Source: Heligmosomoides polygyrus polygyrus
Lineage: Eukaryota; Nematoda; Chromadorea; Rhabditida; Heligmosomidae
Reading direction: 5' to 3'
Assembly: GCA_947396885.1 (NCBI GenBank)
Contig: OX377206.1
Span: 14,073,466-14,137,465, forward strand
DNA: 64,000 bases
Below the pieces are notes generated by a model that was not told the DNA's origin, searched no databases, and was given only the letters and a program-made list of their open reading frames with translations. A program made the translations under genes and the position numbers. This document shows, piece after piece, positions 1-11,340 of the stretch. The stretch's first letter is position 1. Every line of letters begins with the position of its first letter.

Positions 1-968
1 TTTGTGTTCGTTGTTCACTTTACTAATAAATCGTGTTCTGTGAATGCCTCCTTCAGTCGTTGGGTCGCACGCGGATAGAAGCCGCTATATAACCTATTCC
101 GACAGGAAAAAGTTCAGACCAGACCGATTGGTCGCTCCTACAAATCAAAGCTTTGTAAATTGTGTTTTTTTTACATTGTTAGCATCGAAATTTAAGTTGA
201 GACCTATGGTAGCGTTTGTGCACACATGGAGTTCCCATCGGGATCTATATTGCTGAGGAACACCCGAATCCTCGGCGTAACCAGCATTTGGGATGGCTAT
301 CGGTCGCAATGCCAGTAATCGAGAAACTCTTTCAGCAAGTTGAGCTTCCGTCCCGACGAGGATGGCAGCAGACCAGAAAAGACGACAATTCCTGAATAGG
401 CCCTTGGTACACTCTAGCGTCGCGCCGGCCACAGTGTTGCGCGGGCAGCTACGGGATGCGCACTCGCGCAACATTGTCGCCGTGACCGATCGCCGGGGCG
501 ACGCGAGAGTTAGCAAATTCGGTCCAGTAAGGACGACAGTACGCAGTTCGATGTACATCGTACATCGAACAGTGTACTGTCGTCGTTACTGGGGCGCGTT
601 ACTCACTGCTTGGCAGCTATTTCGGACAGCACTATTAGGATGCTCGAGTATGAGAATGCCAACCTCCAGATCGGTAAATATTATAAATGAGAATTATCAA
701 CGAAAGGAGAAGGTTCACAGAGAAAGACGCCAAGTAAGTCGCGTAGACGGACCGCTACTAAGATGATAGGGATCATCGTTTGTCTTCACGCCCCACCCTT
801 GTTCTCATAAAAACAAGCGAATCGCAACGCAAATAGTTGTGCAGACTACTCCACAACGTTGCACAGTAGATTTCACCAAACCGGCATAAAGCGGAATTGG
901 GACCGAGCAAACGACAAAAGAATCCATCTTTAAACAGTTTCATACAACAAGACTACTCTTGACCCGTT

Positions 969-1058
969 TTGGTCCATTATGATTGCTTTTACCTTTTATG
1001 CACTAATTTGTCGGCGAATATCGCAGAAGACATCGAGACAAAGTGGGAAAGCCGACAG
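969..1058 (+). pseudogene. Exon-like fragment in block A, ending at a strong splice donor
   Basis: An open frame ends in TNLSANIAEDIETKWESRQ exactly at a consensus donor (CAG then GTAAGA at 1059). Equivalent frames with the donor kept occur in block A copies 3 (near 33060-33125) and 4 (near 51050-51112). Copy 2 has lost 10 bases just before the donor. Downstream, TTACACACAG near 1181-1190 could be an acceptor, giving an intron of roughly 130 bp. The frame does not continue cleanly after that splice, so this is either a decayed gene or a misread. The product is not recognised. Confidence 0.3.
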
Positions 1059-1246
1059 GTAAGACTTCATCACCTACGCTACTTCATGTCATTTTTGTCT
1101 GGCCTTCCCTGTCGTCTGCTTCGTTCCATGAAACGCGCAGAGGTAGGCTCACCTGATTGTCATCATCTTCTGTTACACACAGCGACCTCCAGCGACGCCT
1201 TCAACAGTGTTGGCAGCATGCTTCGAATCTACTCGAGCTTTGTTAG

Positions 1247-1342
1247 AGTGACAATGAAATCCTACCTAACTCTCAGTCGAACCTGTACCGGACAGAAATG
1301 AACGGAGATGACCGAGACAGCCTTGGAAAGGTAACAAGATAA
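1247..1342 (+). pseudogene. Terminal-exon-like block with nearby AATAAA (block A copy 1)
   Basis: After TTTGTTAG, a frame reads SDNEILPNSQSNLYRTEMNG and ends at TAA 1340-1342. An AATAAA poly(A) signal lies at 1420-1425. Sister copies at 14945-15127, about 33305-33400 and 51300-51443 keep the core NSQSNLYR-EMNGDDRD-LGK. Copies 2 and 4 read on to a later stop (RETNRLL-type tail), while copies 1 and 3 stop early. The repeated frame plus poly(A) signal suggests the 3' end of a duplicated gene. The protein family is not recognised. Confidence 0.3.
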
Positions 1343-1834
1343 ACAAATCGTTTGCTAGAGAAATCATTGGCGACGGTAGTTAGTAGCTAGCAGCTCCAGG
1401 AAGCGAACAATGTGATGAAAATAAATGGATTGACTTAAGGTTACCAAATGAATTATGCTGAGGTACGCACCAGTCCAGACAGAATGTGGGCAGTTCTTTC
1501 GGCGTCAATAGGGTCAGGGGTGGGGAGCAGGGTCAAGCGTGGGGTTCGATTTTTGCCGAAAATTTACGACCCCCCCCCCTCCCAGAGTGGGTCTGGTACG
1601 ATCCCCCCCCCCTTGTGTAAACCACCGTTTTATTTCCTATCCGCACCGAATTTTTTAAATTTTTTATGCGGTTTTTGTACCGTTTAATAGGTCCTTCTTT
1701 CCAGGTGCAGCATCGACTGTGTCAGATTAGTTCAAGAAAGAGTGTTAAGTAACTGTTTAATTTAGTATTTTGTTAGAAAAAACGCTGATAAAGGATTTGT
1801 GTATGTAATCTTTTGATAATAATATTTTGTTTGT

Positions 1835-2545
1835 TTACAGTTGAAAGTAAAGCACTTTTAAGAGCAGTTGTCAAATTAATCACAACGAGTTCAACTTTTC
1901 AGGCTTTCCGAGCATCTCGTGGACATGGCACATTTTTGTACGTGAAGAAGCAACATCTGCATTCGAAATTGTACTCTGTACAATGCCGAGTGTAAATTTC
2001 TTAAGCTGACTTGAGTGCTTTGTCAACAAATTTTTTTTAGTCACTCGGAAGCGATGACGGAACGGCAACCGTAGGATGGATTTTCCAGGAATGCCTACGA
2101 AGGCGTGGAGTCTCTCATTCGTCCCGCAAAGTTGTAAAAATTAATATAAAAATGTTTCAAATAAAGATTGTATTACTTGTTAAAAATAAAGATTTTCTGT
2201 ACCCAGATTTGGAATCAATGAGAAGTTTCCATTTTTCAGTGTTTTTTTTTCAGGAAGTCACAGACGCGACAGTTTTCTGCCTGAACGAGCGACATCTACG
2301 TCCTAAATTGCCGTCTATAAAATTTGAATTGTCAATTGCTAAGGAAAATTAAGTGCTTTTCCTACAAGATTTTTGGAAGCACTCTTCGAAGCGATGACCA
2401 AATGGCAACCGGAGGATGGACTTGTCACGGAACTAATTTTCTTTCTTCTGCAGGAAACAGCATCAGAAAGTGGAGTTGTATGCAATAAAGTTTTAATCCA
2501 CAGTTTGACAACGGTAATAAAACCTGTTTTTCTGAAAGGATCCAT
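1835..2545 (+). pseudogene. Two tandem exon-like segments, diverged duplicates
   Basis: Two acceptor-like sites (CTTTTCAG near 1902 and a poly-T tract plus CAG ending at 2252) are followed by short frames with similar text: GTFLYVKKQHLHSKL at about 1924-1968 and ATVFCLNERHLRPKL at about 2268-2312. Each frame is followed by a second similar stretch, GAAGCGATGACGGAACGGCAACC near 2050 and GAAGCGATGACCAAATGGCAACC near 2390. The paired order suggests tandem duplication of a gene segment. Each frame soon meets a stop, and no family is recognised. Confidence 0.3.
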
Positions 2546-2666
2546 TGTATGAACAGACGCTCCGATTTGTATGATTTGCCGAAATTTTTCGACACCGTTA
2601 ATTACATGGAGGCCGCTATTTTTACAGCCTGCTTTTTAAAGCATAGAACCCACACTTCTTATTGTT

Positions 2667-2866
2667 NNNNNNNNNNNNNNNNNNNNNNNNNNNNNNNNNN
2701 NNNNNNNNNNNNNNNNNNNNNNNNNNNNNNNNNNNNNNNNNNNNNNNNNNNNNNNNNNNNNNNNNNNNNNNNNNNNNNNNNNNNNNNNNNNNNNNNNNNN
2801 NNNNNNNNNNNNNNNNNNNNNNNNNNNNNNNNNNNNNNNNNNNNNNNNNNNNNNNNNNNNNNNNNN
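2667..2866. other. Assembly gap (200 N)
   Basis: There are exactly 200 N characters, a conventional scaffold-gap size, so the true distance across it is unknown. The sequence to the right (2915-2995) is a fragment of block H. Confidence 0.99.
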
Positions 2867-2914
2867 ATCAAAGAACTACCAGTTGCATGAGTCGCAAATG
2901 CTTTATACACATAA

Positions 2915-2995
2915 TATTAAGTTTGCAATCTCATTAAATAGAAATACAAGTATCATAAAAATGAGGACCTTCAAAGCGAATCATTACAAAAAGCA
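2915..2995 (+). repeat. Block H fragment
   Basis: This is related to 20390-20465, 42610-42690, 8425-8500 and 46470-46535 through the shared motif ATGAGGACCTTCAA. It keeps the frame fragment KFAISLNRNTSIIKMRTFKA but none of the rest of block H. It abuts the gap, so more of the copy may be missing. Confidence 0.5.
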
Positions 2996-3328
2996 CGTCC
3001 ATCTGTCTTTGCTGAGCACTGTGTTGTGAACGAGTAAACTCGGTACGTGCGAACTTCCTGCGACGTTATACAAAAAAATTATACGACAAAATAGAAAAAA
3101 GCTGAACAACTAGGGAAGAATCTCCTCAGTTCCTAGATCCACCACATTGTTCAGCACTACGAATGCCTTTCTCTCAGTCAGCGAAGCACTTCTTGAGCAA
3201 AATTGAACAGAAACCGCTACCAAGGTTGTTTCCGAGCCTAACCTCTTCAAGAATTGACCCTAAGCCGGTAGTCTTTTTCGAAGCGCATGTTAATTTGTTT
3301 TGTCGAACATGTACGGGAGCTCCCGACT

Positions 3329-3505
3329 AAGGATAAAAGAAGGATAGATGGCGGGGTTTATCAATGCCTAGTGGATGTGTCCCGCGTTACTTCTACGGGA
3401 TATTGTGAAGGCAATTTGAACGCGTATTCGTTCAGTACAGTAACTTTCGATGGTCAGCCCAAGCGCAAATCTGTGTTTAATCCGTCCCGAGCAACTTTAT
3501 GAGGG
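3329..3505 (-). mobile_element. tRNA-derived SINE, 3' part only
   Basis: The plus strand shows the reversed tail and body: tandem GGATAAA-type repeats at 3329-3346, then GTTACTTCTACGGGATATTG and GATGGTCAGCCCAAGC. These match the SINE at 20064-20359 in the same order. The tRNA-like head seen in the other two copies is missing, so this is a 5'-truncated or decayed copy. Confidence 0.55.
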
Positions 3506-3654
3506 GGGGGGGGGGTGGGCTTGGCTCCGATAGCTCAACCATTAACGATTGGTACCGTTGTTTACTGATATCTTTAACTGCAGTAGTACACTGTCGCTGT
3601 GTTGCTGTTGTTGATATAATAATTTTCGTGAAAAATGACACTTGATATTATTCA

Positions 3655-3790
3655 TCGTAACAGTTTAACTAATATTATTAATAATAATATTAATAATATC
3701 AATATTAATATTATATATATATATATGATTAATATGATATGATATGATGAATATGATACGATTAATATTATATGATTAATATTCATCCTC
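3655..3790. repeat. AT-rich simple repeat
   Basis: Low-complexity DNA built from ATTAAT/AATATT units, a run of (AT)n near 3711-3726 and GATATGAT units. No coding potential is seen. It lies just beyond the 3' end of the adjacent RTE LINE. Confidence 0.85.
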
Positions 3791-3879
3791 CAGCCGGAGA
3801 CCTTCGCTACAGAACGAGAACTACCCATATCGATTAGCCAGTGTGGGAAGTCGATGCAGTCCGCTATGAACGTTCCTGC

Positions 3880-5830
3880 TTTTTACCTTCTTCTTCTTCA
3901 GCGTTTGTTCCGCTTAGTGGCGGGGTCCGCTCGTCTGGTCGTCGCCTAGGCGGTCCCTAGGGCCGTTTGGCGGGTGCATATATGTTGAGGCCAATCTTAG
4001 TAACGGTGCCATTCGCACGAAGAACATGGCCACACCAGTGTAGGCGAGCTTCACGTAGCTTATATGCAATTGGAGCGACACCAAACCTTTTGACGTATAG
4101 AGACATGGGGAATATGATCCAAACGCGTGACACTAGCCGTCCAACGCAGCATTTTCGTCTCCACTACGCTGAAGCGGCTCTCAACCTCCCTCGATGCAGG
4201 TAAAGCGTACATTGCTACTGGTCGGACGACGGTTCCATAGATGTTTGATTTAAGGCGCTCTGGTATTTTCCTATCGCACAGAACGCCTGTCATTGAGTGT
4301 CATTCGGACCACGCTGCGCTCACGCGCGAGTTCAATTCGTACGTCAGACTACCATCGGACGCAATTGCAGATCCAAAGTATTTGAAATGTATCGCTCGTA
4401 CGAGCGAATTGTCATTGATCCCAATGGATCCAGTCTCGTTTACGTCTGTCGTCAGGTACTCAGATTTTTTGACGTTCAGGCTGACCCCGAACGCCGCCAA
4501 GCGGTCATACCAAGCTTGCACTTGTCGCTCAAGTTCGGCCTTGTCTTCACTGGCAAGCAATACGTCATCTGCGTCCGCGTCCAAGGAGTAGGCTTCTGAA
4601 GGTCTCGCGAAATGGTATTCATTATGACAATGAAAAGGAGCGGGGAAAGCGCGGAACCTTGGTGAACGCCGATGGAGATTGGAAACTCTGCCGAAGTGCG
4701 GGCTGGCGTTCGCACTTGACTCTTAGGGCCAGAGTGAAGAATGACACCCACACAATAAAGTTCTTCGGGAACACCGTGCTATCGTGAACCGTACCATATG
4801 ACCTCATGCGGTACACGATCGAATGCTTCCTCCAGGTCGAGAAAATGTAGCGGTTTTTGTTTCTCGCGATATCTTTCTGCAAGAAGACGAATAGCATGAA
4901 TGGCGTCGATGGTGCTACTACCAGCTACGAAGTCACACTGGGTGGGGAAAATTCGGACGATCTCGCGAATACGTCCATCCACAATTCGTTCGAATATTCC
5001 CATAGTGTGTGAGAGCAATCGGATTGTACGGTAACTCGTGCAGTCAGCGGAACTGCCCTTCGTCCAGATCGGGATCGTTGTGCTTTGCTGCCAACTACCA
5101 GAAACCTTCTTCTCCGCAACAACCTGGTTGAAGAACTTCGTTAGCCACTCAGCAGGTTTGCAGCACCTCAACTTCCATTGGTCGGCCGCTATGTCGTCGG
5201 GGCCGTTGCTTTGCCTGGCTTCCGTCTCCTCCACAGTGATTTTCTGCACAGGGCCGTGCGTAGGAGGAACGGAAGGAATAGATGTATGGGCAAACTTTAT
5301 AGTTGAAGTTCTCTCGAACTAGTCATGCCATCGTTCCATAGCCCTTTTGCGGTTCATCAGTAGGTGGTCATTCTCATTGTTAATGCCAAAGAATTTCCCG
5401 ATATCCTCGCTCTGGCGATGAGGTGCTTTGGAAAACCGATAAAGTTGTCGTTCACCATCGCGCGTCTCGAGTTTCTCGTTGACTTCGTCATAATGAGAAG
5501 CTTTTGCAACGCCAACAGCTTTTTTAGCCGCCCTCTTCGCTTCTTGGAATATTCGCCAATTGTCGACTGTCTTGTCGCTGAGAAAAGCGTGATATAGCCT
5601 TTTCTTCTGTTGACGTTTTCCATGACGTCATCAGTCCACAGCCAAGTCTGCTTCTCGATCTTACGCCTTCCAGGTTTCGTCATGCCCAACTCGGAATGTG
5701 AAGCTTGTAATATCGAATCGGTTGCACGTTTCCATGTCTCCTCAACAGTGGTAATCGTCGGCAACCGAATACGAGCAACAACTGCTATACCGGTTTGCCC
5801 ATCGGCTTGCAACCGCATACAGTTGTAAAG
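3880..5830 (-). mobile_element. Decayed RTE-type LINE (linker, reverse transcriptase, C-terminal domain)
   Basis: Minus-strand frames give, in order, a linker (KQTWLWTDDVMENVNRRKGY, about 5640), RT block ending LDLEEAFDRVPHEVIW (about 4790-4840, motif A), GVHQGSALSPLLFIVIMN (about 4620-4670, motif B), an ADDVLLAS box (about 4560, motif C) and a C-terminal part (KMLRWTASVTRLDHI, about 4120; ARLHWCGHVLRANGT, about 4020-4060). This order matches nematode RTE reverse transcriptases. The copy ends in a GAA-rich tail near 3885-3900. Frames shift several times, including just before the ADD box, and the AP endonuclease region is absent, so the copy is 5'-truncated and dead. Confidence 0.85.
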
Positions 5831-5839
5831 AGCGAATTC

Positions 5840-7265
5840 ACAACCAGACTACGTATGTGATATTACATAATCTCAGAAGTGCCATGCATCTCGCATCTCA
5901 AGAAAGACTAATCAACGCGGGCATCGGCGAGAATTCTTTTATCGATTTTACAATCATTAATTGTTGTTGACAGTAGACAAGTTTCAGTGCTCCTTACTCG
6001 CTTGCCTCAATTTGCCCGCACTGCAATCTTGACTCCAGGGAGCATCAGCTTTCGCGTGGCACCTCTCGTGTTTGAGTTCTGCAGGACAAAGAAAGCATTA
6101 ATGGAGAGCTTAACCAAGCGTTTGATGATCCTATGAACCATCAACAGGTCATTCCTCTTTCTTCTGCCAGCTAAGGTGTTTAGGAGAACATTTTGTTCCT
6201 CTCTGCATTACGAGGGAGATAACGATAGTCCATACCAGTAACTCTAATCATGAGCTTCCTAGTGAAGCTATTTTGGACTCCTTTGAAAGCATTAATGATC
6301 GATTTCTTCGTGGGGTTAAAAATGGTGGTACCGCATTCCAGAATAGGTCTTATGTAGGTTTTATAGGCTTTGAGGATAACCTTAGGGTCTCTGGAATGGA
6401 GAAATCTAAACAGATTGAGAAGTTGAAGAGTAGCCTTATTTCTGCTATTTCAGTATTCAGAGAAGTCAAGTTTACTATTGCAGGTCCCCTAGGTTACCCT
6501 AGGTTAGCAACTTCGTTGACAGCTGCTAGCTCCTGGTTGTTCAAGAGATATCTGGTGGGCGCGTTGCTAGTACCTAAGTGCAAGATCTTAGTTTTGTTAG
6601 CTGCAATGGGTAACCCCAGGTACTTGACCAAAGGGAGAGCATCAAAAGCTTTCTGGAGATAGGCTGACTGAACCGCTTGTCGAATTGACGTTGGCGTAAA
6701 TTTTCAAATCGTTCGCAAACATTTTGCAAGCAACGCCAAACGGTCTCAAGACAGAATGTATATCATGAGTATATAAGTTGAAAAGAACCGGGGAAAGAAC
6801 ACTATGAGGTACCCCAGTAGGTGCACTTTTAGTCGAAGAGAACGAGCCATTTACAACCACCTGAAACGTTCTGTCCTTTAAGTGTTAGTTCACCTATCCA
6901 CACTACAATGCATTCATGAACGCCTGCCGCTCTCAACTGGTGGAGTAGTTTGGTGTGCGATATGCAGTCAAAGGTTTTTCAAAATCGAAATATACGATAT
7001 ATACACCCACTTTACGGTCAAGTAAAGTTGTCCAGCCGTTTAAAGGCTCAAGTATCTGAGTTTCTGTAGATTTATCTTTTTTGAGTAGACTCCTGGCTAG
7101 AATAGTTGCATGACTATTAAAAGGAAGCTTATTCATTCTTTTCCATATTAAAGTCGTCTTTGATGATAAATCGTACCTCTTGAGCTCCTGCTGCGGTTCG
7201 ACCTTGGCTTACAAGGCTTGTTTTTCTTGGGTGGCTCGCTAAATGCGCGGGTAGAGGTGCGGCCT
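5840..7265 (-). mobile_element. Decayed CR1/jockey-group LINE fragment
   Basis: Minus-strand frames contain TETQILEPLNGWTTLL and GVYIVYFDFEKPLTAYRTPN (about 6960-7060, motif A region), SAPTGVPHSVLSPVLFNLYT (about 6760-6820, motif B) and FGVACKMFANDLKIYANV (motif C, with N replacing the first catalytic D, about 6690-6740). Further 3' it continues into the C-terminal part near 6000-6250, matching 45058-45402. It is frameshifted and clearly inactive. Assignment to the CR1/jockey group is from remembered motif style. A partly deleted sister copy lies at 44990-45760. Confidence 0.75.
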
Positions 7266-7941
7266 ATGACACTTACTAATCGGTGGTTAACCATCATGTA
7301 TTAAACGACCATAGGGAAAACTACCTTAACCAAACTACGACCACTTCGTCGCAATAGACGGCTCTTCGAAAACGACGACGGATCCCTCTGTATCTTCCGT
7401 ATCCATCTGAACATTTAATTTGAGGTCGGATAGTAGTCACGCTAACGTTCAATAGATGCTTGTCATCGAAGCAAATTGGCAGACCACGAAAGTGACCTGC
7501 AAGGTTGAAGTTTCGTATCAGTAAGTCAATCTAATCTACATAACCTCAGAAGTTCAATGCATCTCGCATCCTAAGCAAGACTATGCAACGCGGGCATCGG
7601 CGAGAATTCTTTCAACGGTTTTACTGATTCATTAGCTTATTTTGCCGCACAGCATACTTCGCGTATTCAATGCCGAAATTTAGATATCGGAGCTGTTACG
7701 ATCGTGGAACCGAACAAGCCGGTAACCGGCCGCCATGCGCTTGCATCCTTTAGCGCCACAGACGATAATGTCATGGTGATAACATTCACCCCACAAGAAT
7801 CTCAAGTAGTGATGATGTTGACGAGAGGTCCTTCAACTCTTTCTGCCCAACAATCACCTCCGTTTCCTCATGTGTAAATAAACGAATAAATAAATGTGTC
7901 ACCGTCTGATGAATACTCGGAAGAAACTGTACGTTGAACAC
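7265..7941. repeat. Duplicated segment next to the LINE (sister of 45720-46420)
   Basis: From GGTGGTTAACCATC at about 7282 to GTGTCACCGTCTGATGAAT near 7915, this is collinear with about 45735-46410. A simple AAAT run is short here and expanded at 46353-46384. No gene is seen. The boundary near 7941 is where the sister copy jumps directly to the sequence seen here at about 8347. Confidence 0.7.
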
Positions 7942-8345
7942 AGGAAATAGAACTAACACACTCATCCGGTGAAGATCAGCAAACTCATGCTCGATGGATA
8001 ACTTTAGAACCCGCTCTTACTTTTAGCATGATATGATGATGCCCTTCTCATTCTAGCAATGGGTTAGCACCTCGCACTCACACGACCTGCGCATACTAGT
8101 CATACTAGTCATACTAATCAGCTCACGCACGAGGTACGGACACAAACTACTGCGAGGCTCCAACGTCGAGATGAACTTTTCCAGCCTCCGGGCAAATCCT
8201 AAGCGAACTGTACTAGAAGACATCTCGAGATTAGTATGAGATATCCGGAACCTGGACGAAGGACATCGGTCATGCATCTCCCTCCTTTCGAGAGGCATTA
8301 CGATAATAGAAGATCCAGCACTGTTGACGCAGTCCAACGCCACGT
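7942..8345 (-). other. Copy-specific 400-bp segment with a 96-codon open frame
   Basis: The sister copy (46410-46425) passes straight from ACTG to TTCGGCTACTTTTCCAGC, so about 400 bp are either inserted here or deleted there. A minus-strand frame at 8343-8053 begins MALDCVNSAGSSIIVMPLER and contains RLGFARRLEKFISTLEPRSS. Its 3' end includes a degenerate 9-bp repeat coding SMTSMTSM. The product is not recognised. No clear inverted repeats or target duplication were found at the edges. Confidence 0.35.
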
Positions 8346-8384
8346 GTTCGGCTACTTTTCCAGCTGTTTTTTTTTTCAGAAAAA

Positions 8385-8860
8385 ATATGGCTAAGAAGAT
8401 GGGATCTTTGTTAAAACATCATATCGAATTTGCAATCACATTGAATAAAAATAGAAGTACCTTAAAAATGAGGACGTTCAAGGAGTATAGAAAATAGCAT
8501 AAACCTTGGCGGGAGTTCCGTGCAAATCACCAAAAGAGCGTTTATTACCATGCTCCCCCATAGCATCAAGACTAATAAAAATTAATTGGTGGTATTGGGA
8601 TTAAAAAAACCGCTGGTTGTTTTAAGACATTGGTTCAAAGGACCTGCCACTCCATCGGGAAGCTTCTTGCTCCACTACGATTGCTGGAGTGCGTCGTCGC
8701 CTGATGCTGATGTTGACATCCTATTCCTCTTCCTCCAACAGGTGTTAGGGATTTCCGATTCTCGATGATGCTTTCTCGCTGGTCGTGATCTTGAACCGCT
8801 TAGCCGCATTATGGTTCCTGCTCCTCTGTGATCTTAAACGTGCTTATGGTTTTTCGTTGC
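8385..8860 (+). repeat. Block H copy (short conserved frame)
   Basis: This block shares with 42575-42960 and 46440-46800 the stretch from GGCTAAGAAGATGGGATC through CACCAAAAGAGCGTTTA to GACCTGCCACTCCATCGGG. A TTTTTTTTTTCAG acceptor-like tract ends at 8380. The following frame reads MAKKMGSLLKHHIEFAITLN, then a stop, then a second coding-like stretch (FRANHQKSVYYHA). The frame is recognisable in several copies with stops at the same place. The function is unknown. Confidence 0.5.
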
Positions 8861-8877
8861 TGACGAGATTATGAGTT

Positions 8878-9162
8878 TTACGTATAGCATTTCTTCCGAA
8901 GTGCGGGCGGCGACTTCTCTTCAGCTTTCTTTTCTTGATATGCTTTTTCTGTTACACTTTCATGTGGGTCCCTAGATTTCATCCTAGGCTGTACTTTTAG
9001 TAATACATCCTTGTTTATCTTTAATAAAATTACTTCACAATTTTTGCTTCGCGTGCCACAGGTGGTTTGCCATTGTTGTCGGCCCATGGGGCGGCCAGCG
9101 TACCCATGTGCCGAAGTTCCGGCAACTAACACAAGGGCATCATAGCTGGCTGACGCGGACAA
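8878..9162 (-). other. Unassigned 94-codon open frame
   Basis: A minus-strand frame is basic and hydrophilic (KSRDPHESVTEKAYQEKKAE, about 8900-8960). It has no recognised domain and no visible splice or poly(A) context. It could be a transposon ORF1-type remnant because LINE pieces lie on both sides, but it may equally be chance. Confidence 0.15.
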
Positions 9163-9417
9163 ACAACCTCGTTGGCACGCAGTGATCCGTTTTCCTGAAT
9201 ATCATAGCCCGTATTAAACTTACATGCCACCAGGGACCTACGTGAGTGAGTCTCTAACGTACAATATTTTCTATTTGGTTACTGAAGAGTCGTCACTGCC
9301 ATTTTTTACTATCGTTTCTTTTACTAGTGCTTTCTTCTTCATTCTCTTTTCTACACATGGTTGTTTCTGCTTCTTTTTTCTCGAATTTAGTGCACGTCTT
9401 CTTGACGTATAGAATAA

Positions 9418-9790
9418 ATGAATAAACGAACGCCTGCTGCTCTCAACTAGTGGAGTAGTTTGGTGTGCGATACGCAGTCAAAGGTTTTTTCAAAATCGAA
9501 ATATACGATATCTACACCCACTTTACGGTCAAGTAAAGTTGTCCAGTAGTTTAAAGGCTCAAGCATCTGAGTTTCTGTATATTTATCTTCTTTTGAGTAG
9601 TCTCCTGGTTAGAATAGTTGCATGGCTATTCTGTTTTTCGAAGACAATCAGTTATAAGGAAATTTGTTCATTCTTTTCTATATTAAAGTTGCCTTTGGTG
9701 ATAAAGCGTACCACTTGAGCTCCTGCTGTAGTTCGATCTTGGCTTGCAAGGCTTGTTCTTCTTGGGTGGCTCGCTAGATGCTCGGTTACA
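9418..9790 (-). mobile_element. CR1/jockey-group LINE fragment, second copy of the motif A region
   Basis: It is nearly collinear with 6914-7265, including GTGGAGTAGTTTGGTGTGCG and CACCCACTTTACGGTCAAGT. Relative to the first copy it has small indels that break the frame. It is followed by GGTGGTTAACCATCGTGTAT, the same junction seen at 7282 and 45736, and then block C. Confidence 0.7.
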
Positions 9791-9849
9791 GGTGCAGCCT
9801 GAAATATGATACCTATAATAGGTGGTTAACCATCGTGTATTAAACGATT

Positions 9850-9896
9850 TCTCAGTTGCTCATCAAGGCAACCCGTGCCTTGATGAGCAACTGAGA
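9850..9896. repeat. Perfect 21-bp hairpin in block C
   Basis: Arms 9850-9870 and 9876-9896 are exact reverse complements (CTCAGTTGCTCATCAAGGCA on the left) around a 5-base loop, ACCCG. The identical hairpin is at 47178-47224. It marks the left edge of block C in both copies. Confidence 0.9.
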
Positions 9897-10028
9897 TGTT
9901 TCTCAACAGTAATGACGAAGTTATATGCACGCATGCTTGACGCTTTATTTTTAATCGACTTTGGACGACTTCTTTGCAAGTTATGGAGGTGGGCGATGGT
10001 AGCTCTATGACAAGAAGCACGCATAGGC

Positions 10029-10600
10029 TCCTGACGCAGCGATGTGAGGTACATGTCGTTAATATGGGAAGCGGATTTGGGAGTTGGGAGCGTGCTAGCC
10101 AATCACAAGCAATCAGGGTTCACGGAGGTGGGAGCGTGCTAGCCAATCACAACCAATCAAGGCTCATCAGGAGACTACCCCAACGGTAGATCGGAACCGC
10201 CCGAATATATATGGGCAGAATCGCCTCTTTCTGGATAAAAGCAGCGATGACGAGCAAGTGGTCGTGGCGCAGTGGGAAGACGGGTGGCGTAATCCCCATG
10301 ATCGCTTTCTCCTGCCAACTTGAGCCCGCTCTCCTCGTTCAGGCAGAGGGCTAACGCCGCCAACAGCCCAACTTCCGCGGTCCCTAACTCTGCGCAGAGT
10401 TGCATTGGGGTCGAGTTATTTGCATTTTGTTGTTTCTTAGAAAGAGGCGATTCTGTCCATATACATTTGACCGTCCCGACCTACGGTTGAGATAGTCTCC
10501 TGGTGAGCCCTGATTGGTTGTTTTTGGCTAGCGCGCTCCCACCTCCCAAATGCGCTTCCCATATTAGCGACATGGACATCACATCGCTGCGTCAGGAGGA
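10029..10600. mobile_element. Long inverted-repeat element in block C1 (MITE/foldback-like)
   Basis: The left arm, about 10029-10232 (CTCCTGACGCAGCGATGTGA to AGAATCGCCTCTTTCT), is the imperfect reverse complement of about 10439-10597. A core of roughly 206 bp lies between the arms. The left arm carries a tandem duplication of about 45 bp (GGGAGCGTGCTAGCCAATCA twice) that is single in C2 (47360-47905). The core includes TGGCGCAGTGG, a perfect match to a Pol III A-box consensus, but no B-box at tRNA spacing. No transposase is seen. A target duplication could not be defined because both C copies are occupied. Confidence 0.65.
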
Positions 10601-11340
10601 AGCATGGCGCAAGCGCAGAGAGTAAAATTCGCCCTCTTTCACATTCGTAGCGTTTAAATAAATTATTTTTAAAACTATTGAAAACGTTATGTTAAGCACG
10701 AATTCATATCTCCCACAACTTTACAGGATCATCTGAGTTTGCACCGCTAAGTTTAAAGCTGTCAGCTATGGAAGAGATACAGATTTAGCTTTCTCTAGAC
10801 GACTACACCAGACTATCCTTATAGTCCTAGAGTTGGTTTCAAATTTAACACGTTGACGATCGCGCGATTATCGCGTGTCTAGCACTTGAGATCAAACGAT
10901 ATTTTGCAACGACGAGAGTTATTTGTTAATTAAAGCTACCACTTGTCGATAATCTCACTAAATCAGTAAATGAAAATTAGTTTCGTTTACCACGCTTTTT
11001 AGAACTTTTAAAGATTAAGTCACATAGTATAAAAAGTTGCTTCGAAAAGTTTGAATCCAAATGGAAGAATAAGTGACAAGACAGAGATACAACTTCATGT
11101 CACATGGTCCTATTCAGACGAAAGGGTGTGCCATGGCGTCATATCACGTCAAAGGGTTACATTTGGACCTGACGTATCCCTTCCATAACCAAATTTGCGA
11201 AGCGTACTGAGACATTTTCTCCTTCTTCAAAAAATCGCTGAGTGTCCACATCTTTGCGTACATCTATGGAAACATTCTACGCTCCTCATCGAAACATGTA
11301 AAGCCAATGCATCCGTAATGATTAATCACAAGAATCTCAC

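Larger units (their letters stand above)
95..1560 (+). repeat. Segmental repeat block A, copy 1
   Basis: This block is one of four copies (the others start near 12026, 30350 and 50110). It runs from a segment beginning TTCCGACAGGAAAAAGTTC through the shared text around 360-440 (ACGACAATTCCTGAATAGGC) to the shared end near 1490-1520 (CAGTCCAGACAGAATGTGGG). Copy 1 has no internal insertion, so it serves as an empty reference for insertions in the other copies: TAA at 528-530 is the empty site of the MITE at 32461-32594. It contains exon-like pieces on the plus strand, described separately. Block B (36298 and 62788) is a diverged relative, sharing text such as ATTTCGGACAGCACTATTAG. Confidence 0.8.

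Noticed and set aside
2549..2937. Open frames across the N gap
   Set aside because: They are artefacts of unknown bases.
10250..10420. tRNA gene in the core of the long inverted-repeat element
   Set aside because: An A-box match exists but no B-box at the right distance, and no cloverleaf stems are visible.
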